Positions 1 to 8,666 of a stretch of DNA of 64,000 bases are shown piece after piece. The DNA is taken from positions 1 through 64,000 of the forward strand of contig NZ_JAAXYO010000107.1 in NCBI RefSeq assembly GCF_018854015.1, written 5' to 3'. The notes beneath the pieces were generated by a model. It saw only the letters and a list, made by a program, of their open reading frames with translations. It searched no databases and was not told where the DNA came from. The first letter of the stretch is position 1. Each line of letters starts with the position of its first letter. A program made the position numbers and the translations under genes. The DNA comes from Igneacidithiobacillus copahuensis. Lineage in GTDB: Bacteria > Pseudomonadota > Gammaproteobacteria > Acidithiobacillales > Acidithiobacillaceae.

Positions 1-245
1 CCTTCATCCCTCGACTCCTTTCCTGAAGCCCAGAGCTTAACCCCTTGTCCAACTTTCGGGGGCCACTTCAAAGATCTGAAACTCGCCCGGCGAAAGATGA
101 GGTACTTAAAAGAACAAGCAAGATTCCAACCAATGCTGGAGCGACTCTGACGGATAGGTACCTTTTAACCATGCAAGCTACTCCATAGAGGGATGCGCAG
201 GAGCTTAGCGCACCCCAGGACCACAGTAAGACAGCTGCTCAAATG

Positions 246-2582
246 TCAGTCGAAGCGCACCCGAACATTTCCACCAACAAACACTGGCGCGCCTGCTTGC
301 CCCTGAAGATAAGAATAGGGTTTCAGCATTTGCTCGGCATACACCAAGTAGTTATTGTTGAGAATATTGTCGGCGTATAGACCAAATTTGACGGATTTGA
401 TCATATCCCAGTGCAACGGCATCTCATACGAGGCAGAGAAATCCAAGGTATCGTATGCTGGAAGCGTCAGACCGATCGTCTGACCTTTGTTCGTCGCCAT
501 ATATTGCCGACCGACGAAGTGCCCCGTCAATGCCGCATAGAGTCCGCCATTTTGATAGCGCACGCCAGCCGTTGCCGTGTAGGTGGGAACGTAAGGCCGA
601 TATTCGCCAGGGTACGAGGTGCCATTGGTCCCAACCGATAAGGTGGCATATTTCGCACTGGTGTAATTGTAGGTACCAAACAAGCCAACATGGTCAGCAA
701 CCGGCACCTCAAGCCCCAACGTTGCCCCCTGATACAAAGCAGCGCCATTATTATACTCGAACGTCTGACCCGTAGCAGAATCATAATATTCGCTAAAGAT
801 ATTGGTGAAGTTTCTACGGAAAAACGACAAGCTTCCAGAAATTGCCGAGCCGCTGTAGCGCACACCGAAATCGTAGCTGATATCCCCTTCAGGCTTGACA
901 CTGATAGCAGCCGGAGTGGGGGTTGCGCCAATGGCGGAATAATACGCGCTGATATTGGGAACCTTATTGGTTTTACCGACAGAGAAGAACAGGTTGACAT
1001 CGTGTATCGGGGTGTAAGAAAACCCGAGAGACGGCTCCCAGAAGAAATAGGAATTTCCCACATGCCCACCGTAGGTATAATAGTATCCGGCAATATCATC
1101 GCAGCCAGTATTGACGATATTGTATTTCAGCCCAGGATACACGTGTAGCTTACCATCCAGAAGGTCAATGTTGTCCTGGAGATAAACATAATTAAAATTC
1201 CTGGTATCATGTTCATTCCAGGCATTGTTGTAACCATCGATGTTGGGCACGGGCGAACTACCATACCAATACTCAGCGCTATGGTCCTGGCTGTAATCTA
1301 CTAAAGCACCGAGCTCCACCGTGTTGTGAGGGGCAAAGAAGGATACGGAAGGTAAAAATCCAACGCTCTGAATATCATCGATATAATTATGATATTGCGT
1401 ACCGTTGACGCCCGATCCGAACAGAGCCGTAGGATCATAGCTGTTGTTGGTGGAAGGCGGCGAGGCCCAGGGTTCGAGGTTGGTACCCACGGGATACCCG
1501 TCATAGATGGCATAGCCATAGTGCGTTGGATCGTAATATGCAGCGCTGGTAAAGGAGGTGCGATTGGCAGACTGCTGTTGGATAAAGACCTTGGTCTTTG
1601 CCATCATGTACTCATTGAGAAGGCTCTTCCAGGAAAGGATCACATTCAACGCATGCGTGTGGGTCGCGCTATATGCGACGCCCAGTGGCGGCTGATAGGA
1701 ACGACCGTATTTGTCAATCAACGCCAGGGGCACCAACGTTGGTTGTCGCGCCTGCTCGTTGTTGTAGACAGCGACCAACTTGATTTGGGACAGCCCATTG
1801 TTATAAGGCTGAACGATTGCCGCATAGTAGGAATTAATATTCGCATAGACATTATTCAGGAAGCTGGGCGCATGAGTGTAAGCATATTTGAACAACATTT
1901 CCGTGCCGGTTCCAGGAAGAGTGCCGGAATTCACTGCAAAACCGGAGGTATAGTTGCCACCTCGATAGCCATACTTTCCACCGGAGGAATCCAGGTCAAT
2001 GTAGAACTTCGGCTCTGGCAGAGCCGGCTCATAGGAAATCGTTCCACCTAACGAATTGATTCCGTTTTGGGATGGCTGATTGGCACCACTAAATACTTTT
2101 ACAGTCGATATCTGCCCCATTGTCAAAGGGGTGAAGGCATGATCGTCACCAGTCCCACCGACACCTCCGCGAAACACGTTAATAATTGGAACTCCATCAA
2201 AGTTAGACGCCATTTGGCTACTGGTAAAACCCTGATAGGTAAATTCATTGTCCGTTGCCGACAGGTTACCGGGACCTTGGGAAATGACATTCATCCCTGG
2301 CACATGTTTCAGCACTGATTGGAAATTTTGCGCTGGAGAGGCATGGTCTACCGTTTTCTTGCTGACAGAGGTCACTGCCTTCTCCGGTGGAGCGATTCTC
2401 TTCACACCCGCAATGTTCGTGACTGTAGCTGCGCTTTGCGCATCTGCCGTGACGGTGCCCACGGGCGCTTCGCCGCCCGCTCTGGCCTGAACCATATATA
2501 AGGCAGACACCGCAGATAACACAGCCATCCATACCACTTTTCCGCGCACTGAAGGCGCTGTCTGACCTGATTGGTGTTTCAT
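246..2582 (-). CDS. TonB-dependent outer-membrane receptor, nucleobase island, copy 1
   Basis: Outer-membrane active transporter of 778 residues. It starts at the ATG at 2582, preceded by a good GAGGGAGAAG ribosome site, and opens with a basic stretch and hydrophobic signal peptide ending near QARA. A plug domain follows (residues about 90-190, with a VPGMNV motif), then a long beta-barrel rich in aromatic and Asn/Gly segments. The C-terminus is VRFD rather than the usual terminal Phe. It is clearly paralogous to the receptor at 18822-21155: both share a GY-N-WNEH/WDEH loop and a conserved C-terminal barrel. It faces away from the Rieske-diflavin gene across a 464-bp region. The dedicated TonB/ExbBD in the same island and the surrounding catabolic genes suggest a nucleoside or nucleobase-derived ligand, which is inference; siderophore uptake cannot be excluded. 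Confidence 0.88.
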   Translation of the reverse strand: MKHQSGQTAPSVRGKVVWMAVLSAVSALYMVQARAGGEAPVGTVTADAQSAATVTNIAGVKRIAPPEKAVTSVSKKTVDHASPAQNFQSVLKHVPGMNVISQGPGNLSATDNEFTYQGFTSSQMASNFDGVPIINVFRGGVGGTGDDHAFTPLTMGQISTVKVFSGANQPSQNGINSLGGTISYEPALPEPKFYIDLDSSGGKYGYRGGNYTSGFAVNSGTLPGTGTEMLFKYAYTHAPSFLNNVYANINSYYAAIVQPYNNGLSQIKLVAVYNNEQARQPTLVPLALIDKYGRSYQPPLGVAYSATHTHALNVILSWKSLLNEYMMAKTKVFIQQQSANRTSFTSAAYYDPTHYGYAIYDGYPVGTNLEPWASPPSTNNSYDPTALFGSGVNGTQYHNYIDDIQSVGFLPSVSFFAPHNTVELGALVDYSQDHSAEYWYGSSPVPNIDGYNNAWNEHDTRNFNYVYLQDNIDLLDGKLHVYPGLKYNIVNTGCDDIAGYYYTYGGHVGNSYFFWEPSLGFSYTPIHDVNLFFSVGKTNKVPNISAYYSAIGATPTPAAISVKPEGDISYDFGVRYSGSAISGSLSFFRRNFTNIFSEYYDSATGQTFEYNNGAALYQGATLGLEVPVADHVGLFGTYNYTSAKYATLSVGTNGTSYPGEYRPYVPTYTATAGVRYQNGGLYAALTGHFVGRQYMATNKGQTIGLTLPAYDTLDFSASYEMPLHWDMIKSVKFGLYADNILNNNYLVYAEQMLKPYSYLQGQAGAPVFVGGNVRVRFD

Positions 2583-3046
2583 AGCTTCTCCCTCTTTATC
2601 TGCTGCAAGCTCACAATGAAACAACCGCAAGCGACCCTTAAACCGTCATGAATCGCACAAAACGCCGCATGAACAAGGTCAGCCCCGGTTGTTGCAGACA
2701 GTCAACAAGAAATGTTGCCCCCTATAAAGCGCTATTTTTTCCTAGAAGCGGTTCATAAAACGCAACACTTCAGGAAACGCCACTTCCAGGGTTGGTAGTT
2801 TGCAGACTCGGACTAGCGTCACCTGGGCTCCCAATATCGCTCTTTGGTCCGGAACATCATGGAGAAACCCCGCGAATCGCCACGTAGTTGGGATACTCGA
2901 CCCTCTGGCACGATTCTTTGGGCCGCCCAACAAGGACCGGGGAGGGATGCAGTAATTGCAATGGATTGCTGCATAAACTCTTCTTTTATGCAACGAAAAG
3001 CGTCTCTATAGTTTGGCTATCTGGTCATTTTCCCAAGAGACGCACC
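2583..3046. promoter_or_regulatory. Divergent control region, receptor 1 / Rieske-diflavin
   Basis: No gene is supported in this 464-bp gap. Its right end holds the operator-like inverted repeat at 2970-2992 and a -10-like TATAGT at 3007-3012 serving the rightward Rieske gene. The left part should carry the promoter of the leftward receptor, which I could not place confidently. Confidence 0.6.
2970..2992 (+). promoter_or_regulatory. 23-bp inverted repeat, putative LysR operator 1
   Basis: Half-sites TGCATAA and TTATGCA flank a T-rich core containing TTCTT. The right end lies 55 bp before the ATG of the Rieske-diflavin gene, and a TATAGT -10-like hexamer starts 15 bp after it. The same length, core and spacing recur at 6529-6551 upstream of the second Rieske gene. 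The likely binder is the LysR protein encoded at 5588-6487. Confidence 0.6.
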
Positions 3047-5584
3047 ATGTCCAGCTTCCCAGAGGTCCTCAACAATTTGACACCCGAGCTTGCACATGCG
3101 TGGCATCCTGTCGCGCTTGTCGAGGAAGTCGGTGAGCAGCCCCTGCAGGTGCGACTACTCGGCGAATCCTGGGTTCTCGTGCGGGTCGCTGGCAAGCTGA
3201 TGGCTCTTCGCGACCAATGTCCACATCGCAATGCTCCCCTTTCCGCGGGTTGCGTGATCGATGGCGCCCTGGAGTGTCCTTACCACGGTTGGCGTTTTGC
3301 CGACGATGGTCATTGCGTGCACATTCCGGCCATGGGTACGCAAGTACCACCGAAAAGTACCGCCGCTCAAGCTCCCGCCGGCCTAGAGGTACGCTACGGC
3401 CTGGTCTGGCTCGCGCCAAGGCCACCAAAGGTGCCGTTGATCGAGATCCCCGAATGGAGTGACTCCAAGTTTCGCACGGAGATCATGCCGCCCCTGCGTA
3501 CCCGCGCCTCTGCCGCCCAAATCGTCGATAATTTTCTCGACGTCACCCATTTTTACTATCTGCATGGAAAGAGCTTTGGCTTGACGTCTCCCGACCCGAT
3601 CCGGTCGTACCATGTCGAACGTAACGCCAACGAGGTCGTACTGCACCATCAGACCTTTTTTTCGAACGGTTCGGGGCCACTCCTGACCCGCCTCGGTCAC
3701 TATCATTGCACCTTGCCCTACCAATGCCGGTTATTGGCGGAGTTTCCGGGTAGCGATCGGCAGGACATGATCGCCCTTATTGCGCAACCAGAAGATGGCC
3801 AAAGCACCCGCATCTATAAGCTATTGGCCTACAACTGGGGCGAAGCCACGCTACTGGAGGAGATGCTCGCGTTCGAAACCCGCGTCATCGAAGAAGACGT
3901 AGCCATGACCGAGCGACTGCCCAGTCACGACGTACCCTTGGCCAACACCGCGCAAGCCCACGCACGCGGCGACGAAATTGGCCTAGCCTGGCGACAAGCC
4001 ATTCGCCAGGCCTTTCGAAAAGAGCCCGAAGACTGGTCCGTGGCGGACGCGCCGCAGAGGGTTGCGGCAGAGCAGAGATCGACACGCATTACTGCTGTGG
4101 GCGCGATTCCTGCGACAGTATTGGTGCTCTACGCCTCGCAGACGGGCTCTGCAGAAGCGCTGGCGATTGCCCTGACGCAGCGCTTGCGAGACAGCGGCAT
4201 CACCGCAGACTGCACAGCCATGGACGGGTTGTCTCCGCAGGCGTTACATCGCTGGGGAACCGTCATTTTTGTCAGCAGTACCTTTGGTGATGGGGAAGCC
4301 CCGGACAATGGCCGCGAATTCTGGCTGGCACTCAGTCAGGCAGACATGCCCCGACTGGAGGCTCTGCGGTATGCAGTGTTGGGTATTGGCGATCGCTCTT
4401 TCGATACTTTCTGCGCCCACGGGCGTCGTTTGGACCAACGCTTACGAGATCTGGGCGCTAACACCCTGCTTCCGTGTCTGGAGTCAGAGGCAATAGACAG
4501 CGACAGCATCGTCTCCTGGCAGTCAAAACTCCTTGGCCTCTGTTCCCCGGCAACACCCACTCCGCCACCTGCGCCTTCTTTGCGTGTTTTGCCCGAGGGA
4601 TCCAGTAAGGCGTCTTCCTTCGCGCACGCTCGTCTACTCACTAGTACACAACTTGGACACATGCAGCATGAGCGTTTTCTGCTTCATTGCATCGTGGATA
4701 TAGCTGAAACTGGACTCCACTATCAAACTGGAGACCTACTGTTGATACTGCCGGAGAATCTGTCGCAGGAGGTAGATGCCTTTTTGGCGGTATCTGGCTT
4801 TGGCGGCACGGAGGAGGTTCGCATCGGCAATTGCTCCATGTCTCTCCACGAAGCCTTTACCAAGCATCTGGATATTCGCCGCTGGAGCGCCAAGGCGCTA
4901 CGGGAAAAACTCCCCAACGAGTCTGCACAGACATTTGTAGAGCGCCTGCGCCCTCTGCAGCCGCGGCGCTATTCCATCGCTTCCAGTGCTAGCGTCAATC
5001 CTGAGCAAGTGCACTTGCTCGTCACCGCGCAACGCTCTGATGGGGGCCTGTGCACTGACTATCTAGCCCGTCTCGATCATGGTGTCGAGTTGCGCGTGAA
5101 CGTCCACGCCAATCCCAAGTTCCGCCTGCCCGCAGAGGATGTGCCCATCATCATGATCGGCGCCGGCAGCGGGCTCGCACCTTTCCTTGGATTTTTGCAG
5201 GAACGAGAGGCACGTGGTGACCACGGCAAGAATTGGCTGTTCTTCGGCGAAAGGCATGCTGCCTCCGATTTCCACTTTGCTGACAAAATCCAGCGCTGGC
5301 AACACAGTGGGCACCTGCACCGTTTGGATACCGCGTTTTCGAGGGATCAGGTGGAGGCAATTTACGTTCAGCACCGTATTCAGGAGAATGCCGCCCTGTT
5401 CTGGGACTGGCTCCAGCAGGGCGCCGTTGTCTATCTGTGCGGCAGCCGGCAACGGCTGGCTAAAGGGGTGAGCGAAACCTTGCAACACATCACCGAGGAA
5501 TATGGCGGTCTCAGCGCGGAGGATGCCCGCGCCTACTGGGCTGAGCTTCAGCTAGCGGGACGTTTCTGCCAGGATGTCTACTGA
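3047..5584 (+). CDS. Self-sufficient Rieske oxygenase fused to a diflavin NADPH reductase
   Basis: Protein of 845 residues combining two enzymes. Residues 15-120 are a Rieske [2Fe-2S] domain (C58-x-H60, C77-x2-H80). Residues 150-325 form the non-haem iron domain, with H168, H173 and D284 as the likely facial triad. After a short linker, residues 355-500 are an FMN flavodoxin domain (SQTGS at 364; STFGDGEAPDN at 411). Residues 525-845 are an FAD/NADPH module like cytochrome P450 reductase or sulfite reductase alpha: RRYSIASS at 640, GLCTDYLA, GAGSGLAPF at 705, YLCGS at 796, and the C-terminal FCQDVY. Rieske oxygenases normally use a separate reductase, so this layout should be self-sufficient. 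The ATG at 3047 fits the start of the Rieske fold and the operator spacing. The substrate is unknown; a nucleobase or N-substituted derivative is inferred from context. Confidence 0.9.
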   Translation: MSSFPEVLNNLTPELAHAWHPVALVEEVGEQPLQVRLLGESWVLVRVAGKLMALRDQCPHRNAPLSAGCVIDGALECPYHGWRFADDGHCVHIPAMGTQVPPKSTAAQAPAGLEVRYGLVWLAPRPPKVPLIEIPEWSDSKFRTEIMPPLRTRASAAQIVDNFLDVTHFYYLHGKSFGLTSPDPIRSYHVERNANEVVLHHQTFFSNGSGPLLTRLGHYHCTLPYQCRLLAEFPGSDRQDMIALIAQPEDGQSTRIYKLLAYNWGEATLLEEMLAFETRVIEEDVAMTERLPSHDVPLANTAQAHARGDEIGLAWRQAIRQAFRKEPEDWSVADAPQRVAAEQRSTRITAVGAIPATVLVLYASQTGSAEALAIALTQRLRDSGITADCTAMDGLSPQALHRWGTVIFVSSTFGDGEAPDNGREFWLALSQADMPRLEALRYAVLGIGDRSFDTFCAHGRRLDQRLRDLGANTLLPCLESEAIDSDSIVSWQSKLLGLCSPATPTPPPAPSLRVLPEGSSKASSFAHARLLTSTQLGHMQHERFLLHCIVDIAETGLHYQTGDLLLILPENLSQEVDAFLAVSGFGGTEEVRIGNCSMSLHEAFTKHLDIRRWSAKALREKLPNESAQTFVERLRPLQPRRYSIASSASVNPEQVHLLVTAQRSDGGLCTDYLARLDHGVELRVNVHANPKFRLPAEDVPIIMIGAGSGLAPFLGFLQEREARGDHGKNWLFFGERHAASDFHFADKIQRWQHSGHLHRLDTAFSRDQVEAIYVQHRIQENAALFWDWLQQGAVVYLCGSRQRLAKGVSETLQHITEEYGGLSAEDARAYWAELQLAGRFCQDVY

Positions 5585-5587
5585 GCG

Positions 5588-6487
5588 CTACCAGGATGGT
5601 AAACGATCCTGCAGAATCTCCAATAGCGCTGCCGCTGGCAGAGAAAGTTGTCGCTCAGCACTCATGCACAGACTGAGCACCGAGGAAGGGATATGCCGGT
5701 CTGCGAGGGGTACGTAGACCAATTCCCCCGCAGAAATCTCTTTACCGGCATCCATTTTGGTCAGCAGGCCCACACCCAAGCCACGCCTTACCAGCTCCTT
5801 CATCAGCAAGATACTGTTGGAGCTGGCGATCACCTCCGGCTGAGCCGACGCCCGTGCCAGGATCTGGTTGACGATCACCCGCAAGTCGAGAGAGGTATCG
5901 GCAATCACGAGCTTATAGGGCATGCAATCAGAAAGGCGTATCGAACTCTGCGCCACCAGGGGATGATCCGGCGCCAGCACCGCGCCAATCCGAAAATCCC
6001 TTCGTTCCAAGATACGTAGGCCAGGGCTGAGACGCGGGTTGATCGTCAGGCCAAAATCCACGTCGCCGCGAAGAACAGTTTCGGTAACCTGTTGTGCACC
6101 ATAGACCTGCACCTCAAAAGTTACGCCGGGGTAGCGCTGATGAAATTCCAGAATCGCACTGGCAACAAACTCCGATGCGGCTCCCTCAATGGTAGCGAGC
6201 GCCACTGTACCGCGACGGATGCCCTTCAAATCCTCGATACGCGACTGTAAGGATTGCATTTCGTTCTGCCATTTGCGCAGAGCATGGAGCACTTGTTCCC
6301 CGGCTGCGGTCAAGCGTAGCCCCTGCGATTGGCGCTCAAAGAGGGGAACCCCAATTTCTTCCTCGATATGCAGGATCTGCCGATCCACCGAGGAGGAAGA
6401 GATATGCAGTACCTCCCCCGCCTTGCGCATGGAGCCGTGCCTGGCTGCTGCGTCGAAATAGCGGACAAAACGAGAAAAAGCCCACAT
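5588..6487 (-). CDS. LysR-family transcriptional regulator 1
   Basis: A 299-residue LysR-type regulator with an N-terminal winged helix (FVRYFDAAARHGSMRKAGEVLH) and a periplasmic-binding-like effector domain from about residue 90. The ATG at 6487 is chosen because a GGGGTGG site precedes it; an upstream ATG at 6520 in the same frame is possible. The gene lies between, and points away from, the second Rieske gene, and ends 3 bp from the stop of the Rieske-diflavin gene in convergent orientation. It is the natural candidate to bind the paired operators at 2970-2992 and 6529-6551, the second of which overlaps its own promoter region. The effector is unknown. Confidence 0.88.
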   Translation of the reverse strand: MWAFSRFVRYFDAAARHGSMRKAGEVLHISSSSVDRQILHIEEEIGVPLFERQSQGLRLTAAGEQVLHALRKWQNEMQSLQSRIEDLKGIRRGTVALATIEGAASEFVASAILEFHQRYPGVTFEVQVYGAQQVTETVLRGDVDFGLTINPRLSPGLRILERRDFRIGAVLAPDHPLVAQSSIRLSDCMPYKLVIADTSLDLRVIVNQILARASAQPEVIASSNSILLMKELVRRGLGVGLLTKMDAGKEISAGELVYVPLADRHIPSSVLSLCMSAERQLSLPAAALLEILQDRLPSW

Positions 6488-6528
6488 ATTCGCCACCCCA
6501 TATGATTGCATTAATTGCATCTAGTATG

Positions 6529-6551
6529 TGCAAAATTTTTTCTTTTTTGCA
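6529..6551 (+). promoter_or_regulatory. 23-bp inverted repeat, putative LysR operator 2
   Basis: Half-sites TGCAAAA and TTTTGCA flank a T-rich core with TTTCTT. The right end is 55 bp before the ATG of the second Rieske gene, and a TATACT -10-like hexamer at 6566-6571 starts 15 bp after it, exactly as at the first Rieske gene. It also sits 41 bp upstream of the chosen start of the divergent LysR gene. A separate direct repeat of TTGCAT lies just to the left (6507-6520). Confidence 0.6.
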
Positions 6552-6605
6552 ATGGATGCGTTTCTTATACTGGACTCTGATGCCGTTCGAAAAGGGAGAA
6601 CCCAG

Positions 6606-7640
6606 ATGTCCAAGTCTTCTACCATGCCCGCAGAACTCCTCTGTGACCAACGCAGTTTTTCCCACGAAGATTGGGATATTCTTGCACGGTACTGGTATCC
6701 CGTGGCGCGTTTGGCCGATCTTGCTGCCCAGCCCATTGCCATGCGTTTGCTGGATGTACCCCTGGTTCTGTGGCGCAGTGCTGAGGGGGTATCGGTAGCC
6801 CTGGATCGCTGTCCCCATCGAGGGGTCCCCCTGAGCAAAGGATCCATATGCGATGATCATCTGGTCTGTGCCTATCATGGCCTGCGCTTTGCCGGTGATG
6901 GCACTTGCACGCAAATCCCCGCACAACCTGGGCTGCCTCCCTCATCACGATTCTGTCTTCAGTCCTTTCCTGCGGTTGAGCGTTACGGGCTGATCTGGAC
7001 CTGCCTGCGACCGCAGGGAGAGCCGAAGATCCCACCAATGCCAAGCTGGGAGGAAAGCGGTCACCAACAAATCGTTCCGCCTTTTGTAGACATCAAGGGA
7101 TCAGCCGGACGTCAAGTGGAAGGATTCATAGACGTTGCCCACTTTGCCTTCGTCCACCACAATGCCTTTGCGGATCCTGACAACCCGGTGGTGCCCAATT
7201 ACGAGGTTCACGCTGACGGCGACGCAATTTACAGCGATTATGTCAGCACCGTGAGCAATTTCCCCAAAGGGTTACAGCACTTGGCTCCCGAGGGATTTCT
7301 CTGGCGCCGGGCCTTTGCCATCTATCCACCGTTCACTGCCCGCCTTACGGTACATTTTCCCGATCATGGCCTATTGAACATTCTCAATGCGGCTTGCCCC
7401 ATGACTGCGACCAGCACTCGCCTCTTCGTGCCCCTTACGCGCAATTTTGATACCACCGGCCCGTTGGATGAGGTCTACGCCTTCAATGCACAAATCTTTG
7501 CCGAAGACCAGGAGATGGTGGAGAGCCAGTGGCCCCGGATACTGCCCCTAGATCCTGCAGCAGAGGCACATTTTGCCGCCGATCGGGCATCGGTAGCCTA
7601 TCGTCGACGCTTGCGGGAAATGGGCTTACGATTTCAATAG
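6606..7640 (+). CDS. Rieske non-haem iron oxygenase, stand-alone (HpxD-like size)
   Basis: A 344-residue oxygenase component. The Rieske centre is C69-x-H71 and C88-x2-H91. The iron-site signature EGFIDVAHFAFVHH supplies two His, and the FAEDQEM segment near residue 300 supplies the expected Asp. Unlike its neighbour at 3047-5584 it has no reductase domain. A rubredoxin follows 10 bp downstream and could be its electron donor, directly or via the diflavin module next door. It starts at the ATG at 6606 after AAAGGGAGAA. Klebsiella HpxD, a Rieske protein required for hypoxanthine oxidation, is the best functional analogue I can suggest, because the island has purine deaminases but no xanthine dehydrogenase. 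The substrate assignment is inference. Confidence 0.87.
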   Translation: MSKSSTMPAELLCDQRSFSHEDWDILARYWYPVARLADLAAQPIAMRLLDVPLVLWRSAEGVSVALDRCPHRGVPLSKGSICDDHLVCAYHGLRFAGDGTCTQIPAQPGLPPSSRFCLQSFPAVERYGLIWTCLRPQGEPKIPPMPSWEESGHQQIVPPFVDIKGSAGRQVEGFIDVAHFAFVHHNAFADPDNPVVPNYEVHADGDAIYSDYVSTVSNFPKGLQHLAPEGFLWRRAFAIYPPFTARLTVHFPDHGLLNILNAACPMTATSTRLFVPLTRNFDTTGPLDEVYAFNAQIFAEDQEMVESQWPRILPLDPAAEAHFAADRASVAYRRRLREMGLRFQ

Positions 7641-7650
7641 GAGGAATGCG

Positions 7651-7815
7651 ATGAAAACCTGGATCTGTATGATTTGTGGGTTTGTGTATGACGAGGAGGC
7701 GGGTAGTCTGGAGCATGGGCTGGCACCCGGTACCGCCTGGGAGGATGTTCCAGAAGACTGGGTCTGTCCTGATTGCGGAACTGGCAAAAACGACTTTGAA
7801 ATGTTGGAGATCTAA
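7651..7815 (+). CDS. Rubredoxin
   Basis: A 54-residue rubredoxin with two iron-binding knuckles, CMICG and CPDCG, and the typical aromatic core (W4, Y13, W37). It follows the Rieske oxygenase by 10 bp with an AGGAGG ribosome site overlapping that gene's stop, so the two are almost certainly cotranscribed. Rubredoxins carry single electrons; pairing with a Rieske oxygenase rather than an alkane hydroxylase is unusual. It probably links a flavin reductase to the oxygenase, but the reductase partner is not shown by the sequence. Confidence 0.93.
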   Translation: MKTWICMICGFVYDEEAGSLEHGLAPGTAWEDVPEDWVCPDCGTGKNDFEMLEI

Positions 7816-7826
7816 CTGGTTCGTAA

Positions 7827-8663
7827 TCAGTCGGATAGGTACACACCGATCCGATATTCACAACTCACCCGCGATGGCTTGGTGAAGGTCGATGAAGAAT
7901 TGTCGATCGCGGCGTGAAAGCATCCGGGCCAGGCGGGGCTGTCGCCACCCTTTTCCAACGCAAAAGATTGGAAAACAATCATCTCGTGATCCTGCATGCG
8001 TGGGAAGTACACCCAGTCATGATTTGGCTTATGGCGCAGCCGAAGAAAGGTGCTGGCTTGACCATCGGGGCTACCGGGCAAGTCCTCCCGCCCAAGCACA
8101 ATATCCTCGGGCTGTACGCTGCTTCGCCTTATGAGTCCCAGAGGCATGAAGTCGTCATAGTCGCTTTGGAGAATCCGCCAGACATTGAAGACCCGGTAGG
8201 AGCGTACGTCCGGGCGCGCAAAATCCCGTTTCCAGTCATCCGCGTTCGCCGCGCTAGTGAAGCAGGCCAGCGTGCGCCAGTATTCCTGCGCACTGAGACT
8301 GTAGTCAGAGTGCAGACACGGCACGACCTCACCTTCCCCGGACCGACGCACCGTAATGTACTGGGGATTGGCAAAGAGTTCAAAGCGCTGTTCAGGAAAC
8401 AGCGAGTGCACCGCAGCGTAAGCGTCAGCAAAGGCCAGGTCACGAAAATCCGGATGTGTTTCGTTGACTCGGCTCCCCGTCAGTAACGTAAAACCTGATC
8501 GTTCCAGCATTTGCTGGGGCGATAGCGAGTCCAGATCTGGCCGAGCATCGCGCACTTCGCAATCAAAGACCGGCAGTTCACTACAGTGAAAATTATCGCT
8601 GGATGATTGGTATTCTGTGCCAGAAAAGTCTTCCGGCAGGTAACCACGAATGCGAGCACGCAA
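7827..8663 (-). CDS. CmcJ/NvfI-family putative Fe(II) oxidoreductase
   Basis: A 278-residue protein resembling the CmcJ/AsaB/GA4-desaturase-like family, cupin-fold relatives of 2-oxoglutarate oxygenases. Family-like segments include ERSGFTLL, HSDYSLS and the RSYRVFNVWR block; HSD near residue 120 and a late His (NHDWVYFPRMQDHEM) are candidate metal ligands. No ATG fits: the most upstream usable codon is TTG at 8663, preceded by GGGGA inside the end of the cytidine deaminase gene. It is the last gene of the leftward pyrimidine operon and converges on the rubredoxin gene 11 bp away. Its role with nucleobases is unknown; oxidation of a pyrimidine or ribosyl intermediate is only a guess. Confidence 0.7.
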   Translation of the reverse strand: MRARIRGYLPEDFSGTEYQSSSDNFHCSELPVFDCEVRDARPDLDSLSPQQMLERSGFTLLTGSRVNETHPDFRDLAFADAYAAVHSLFPEQRFELFANPQYITVRRSGEGEVVPCLHSDYSLSAQEYWRTLACFTSAANADDWKRDFARPDVRSYRVFNVWRILQSDYDDFMPLGLIRRSSVQPEDIVLGREDLPGSPDGQASTFLRLRHKPNHDWVYFPRMQDHEMIVFQSFALEKGGDSPAWPGCFHAAIDNSSSTFTKPSRVSCEYRIGVYLSD

Positions 8664-8666
8664 TGG

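Noticed and set aside
1..110. Open frame tail possibly ending a gene or IS element (ends KMRYLKEQARFQPMLERL)
   Set aside because: No family similarity could be recognised and the upstream part is outside the window; not enough to call a gene or mobile element.
1389..2051. 220-residue plus-strand open frame
   Set aside because: Antisense to TonB receptor 1; no recognisable domain.
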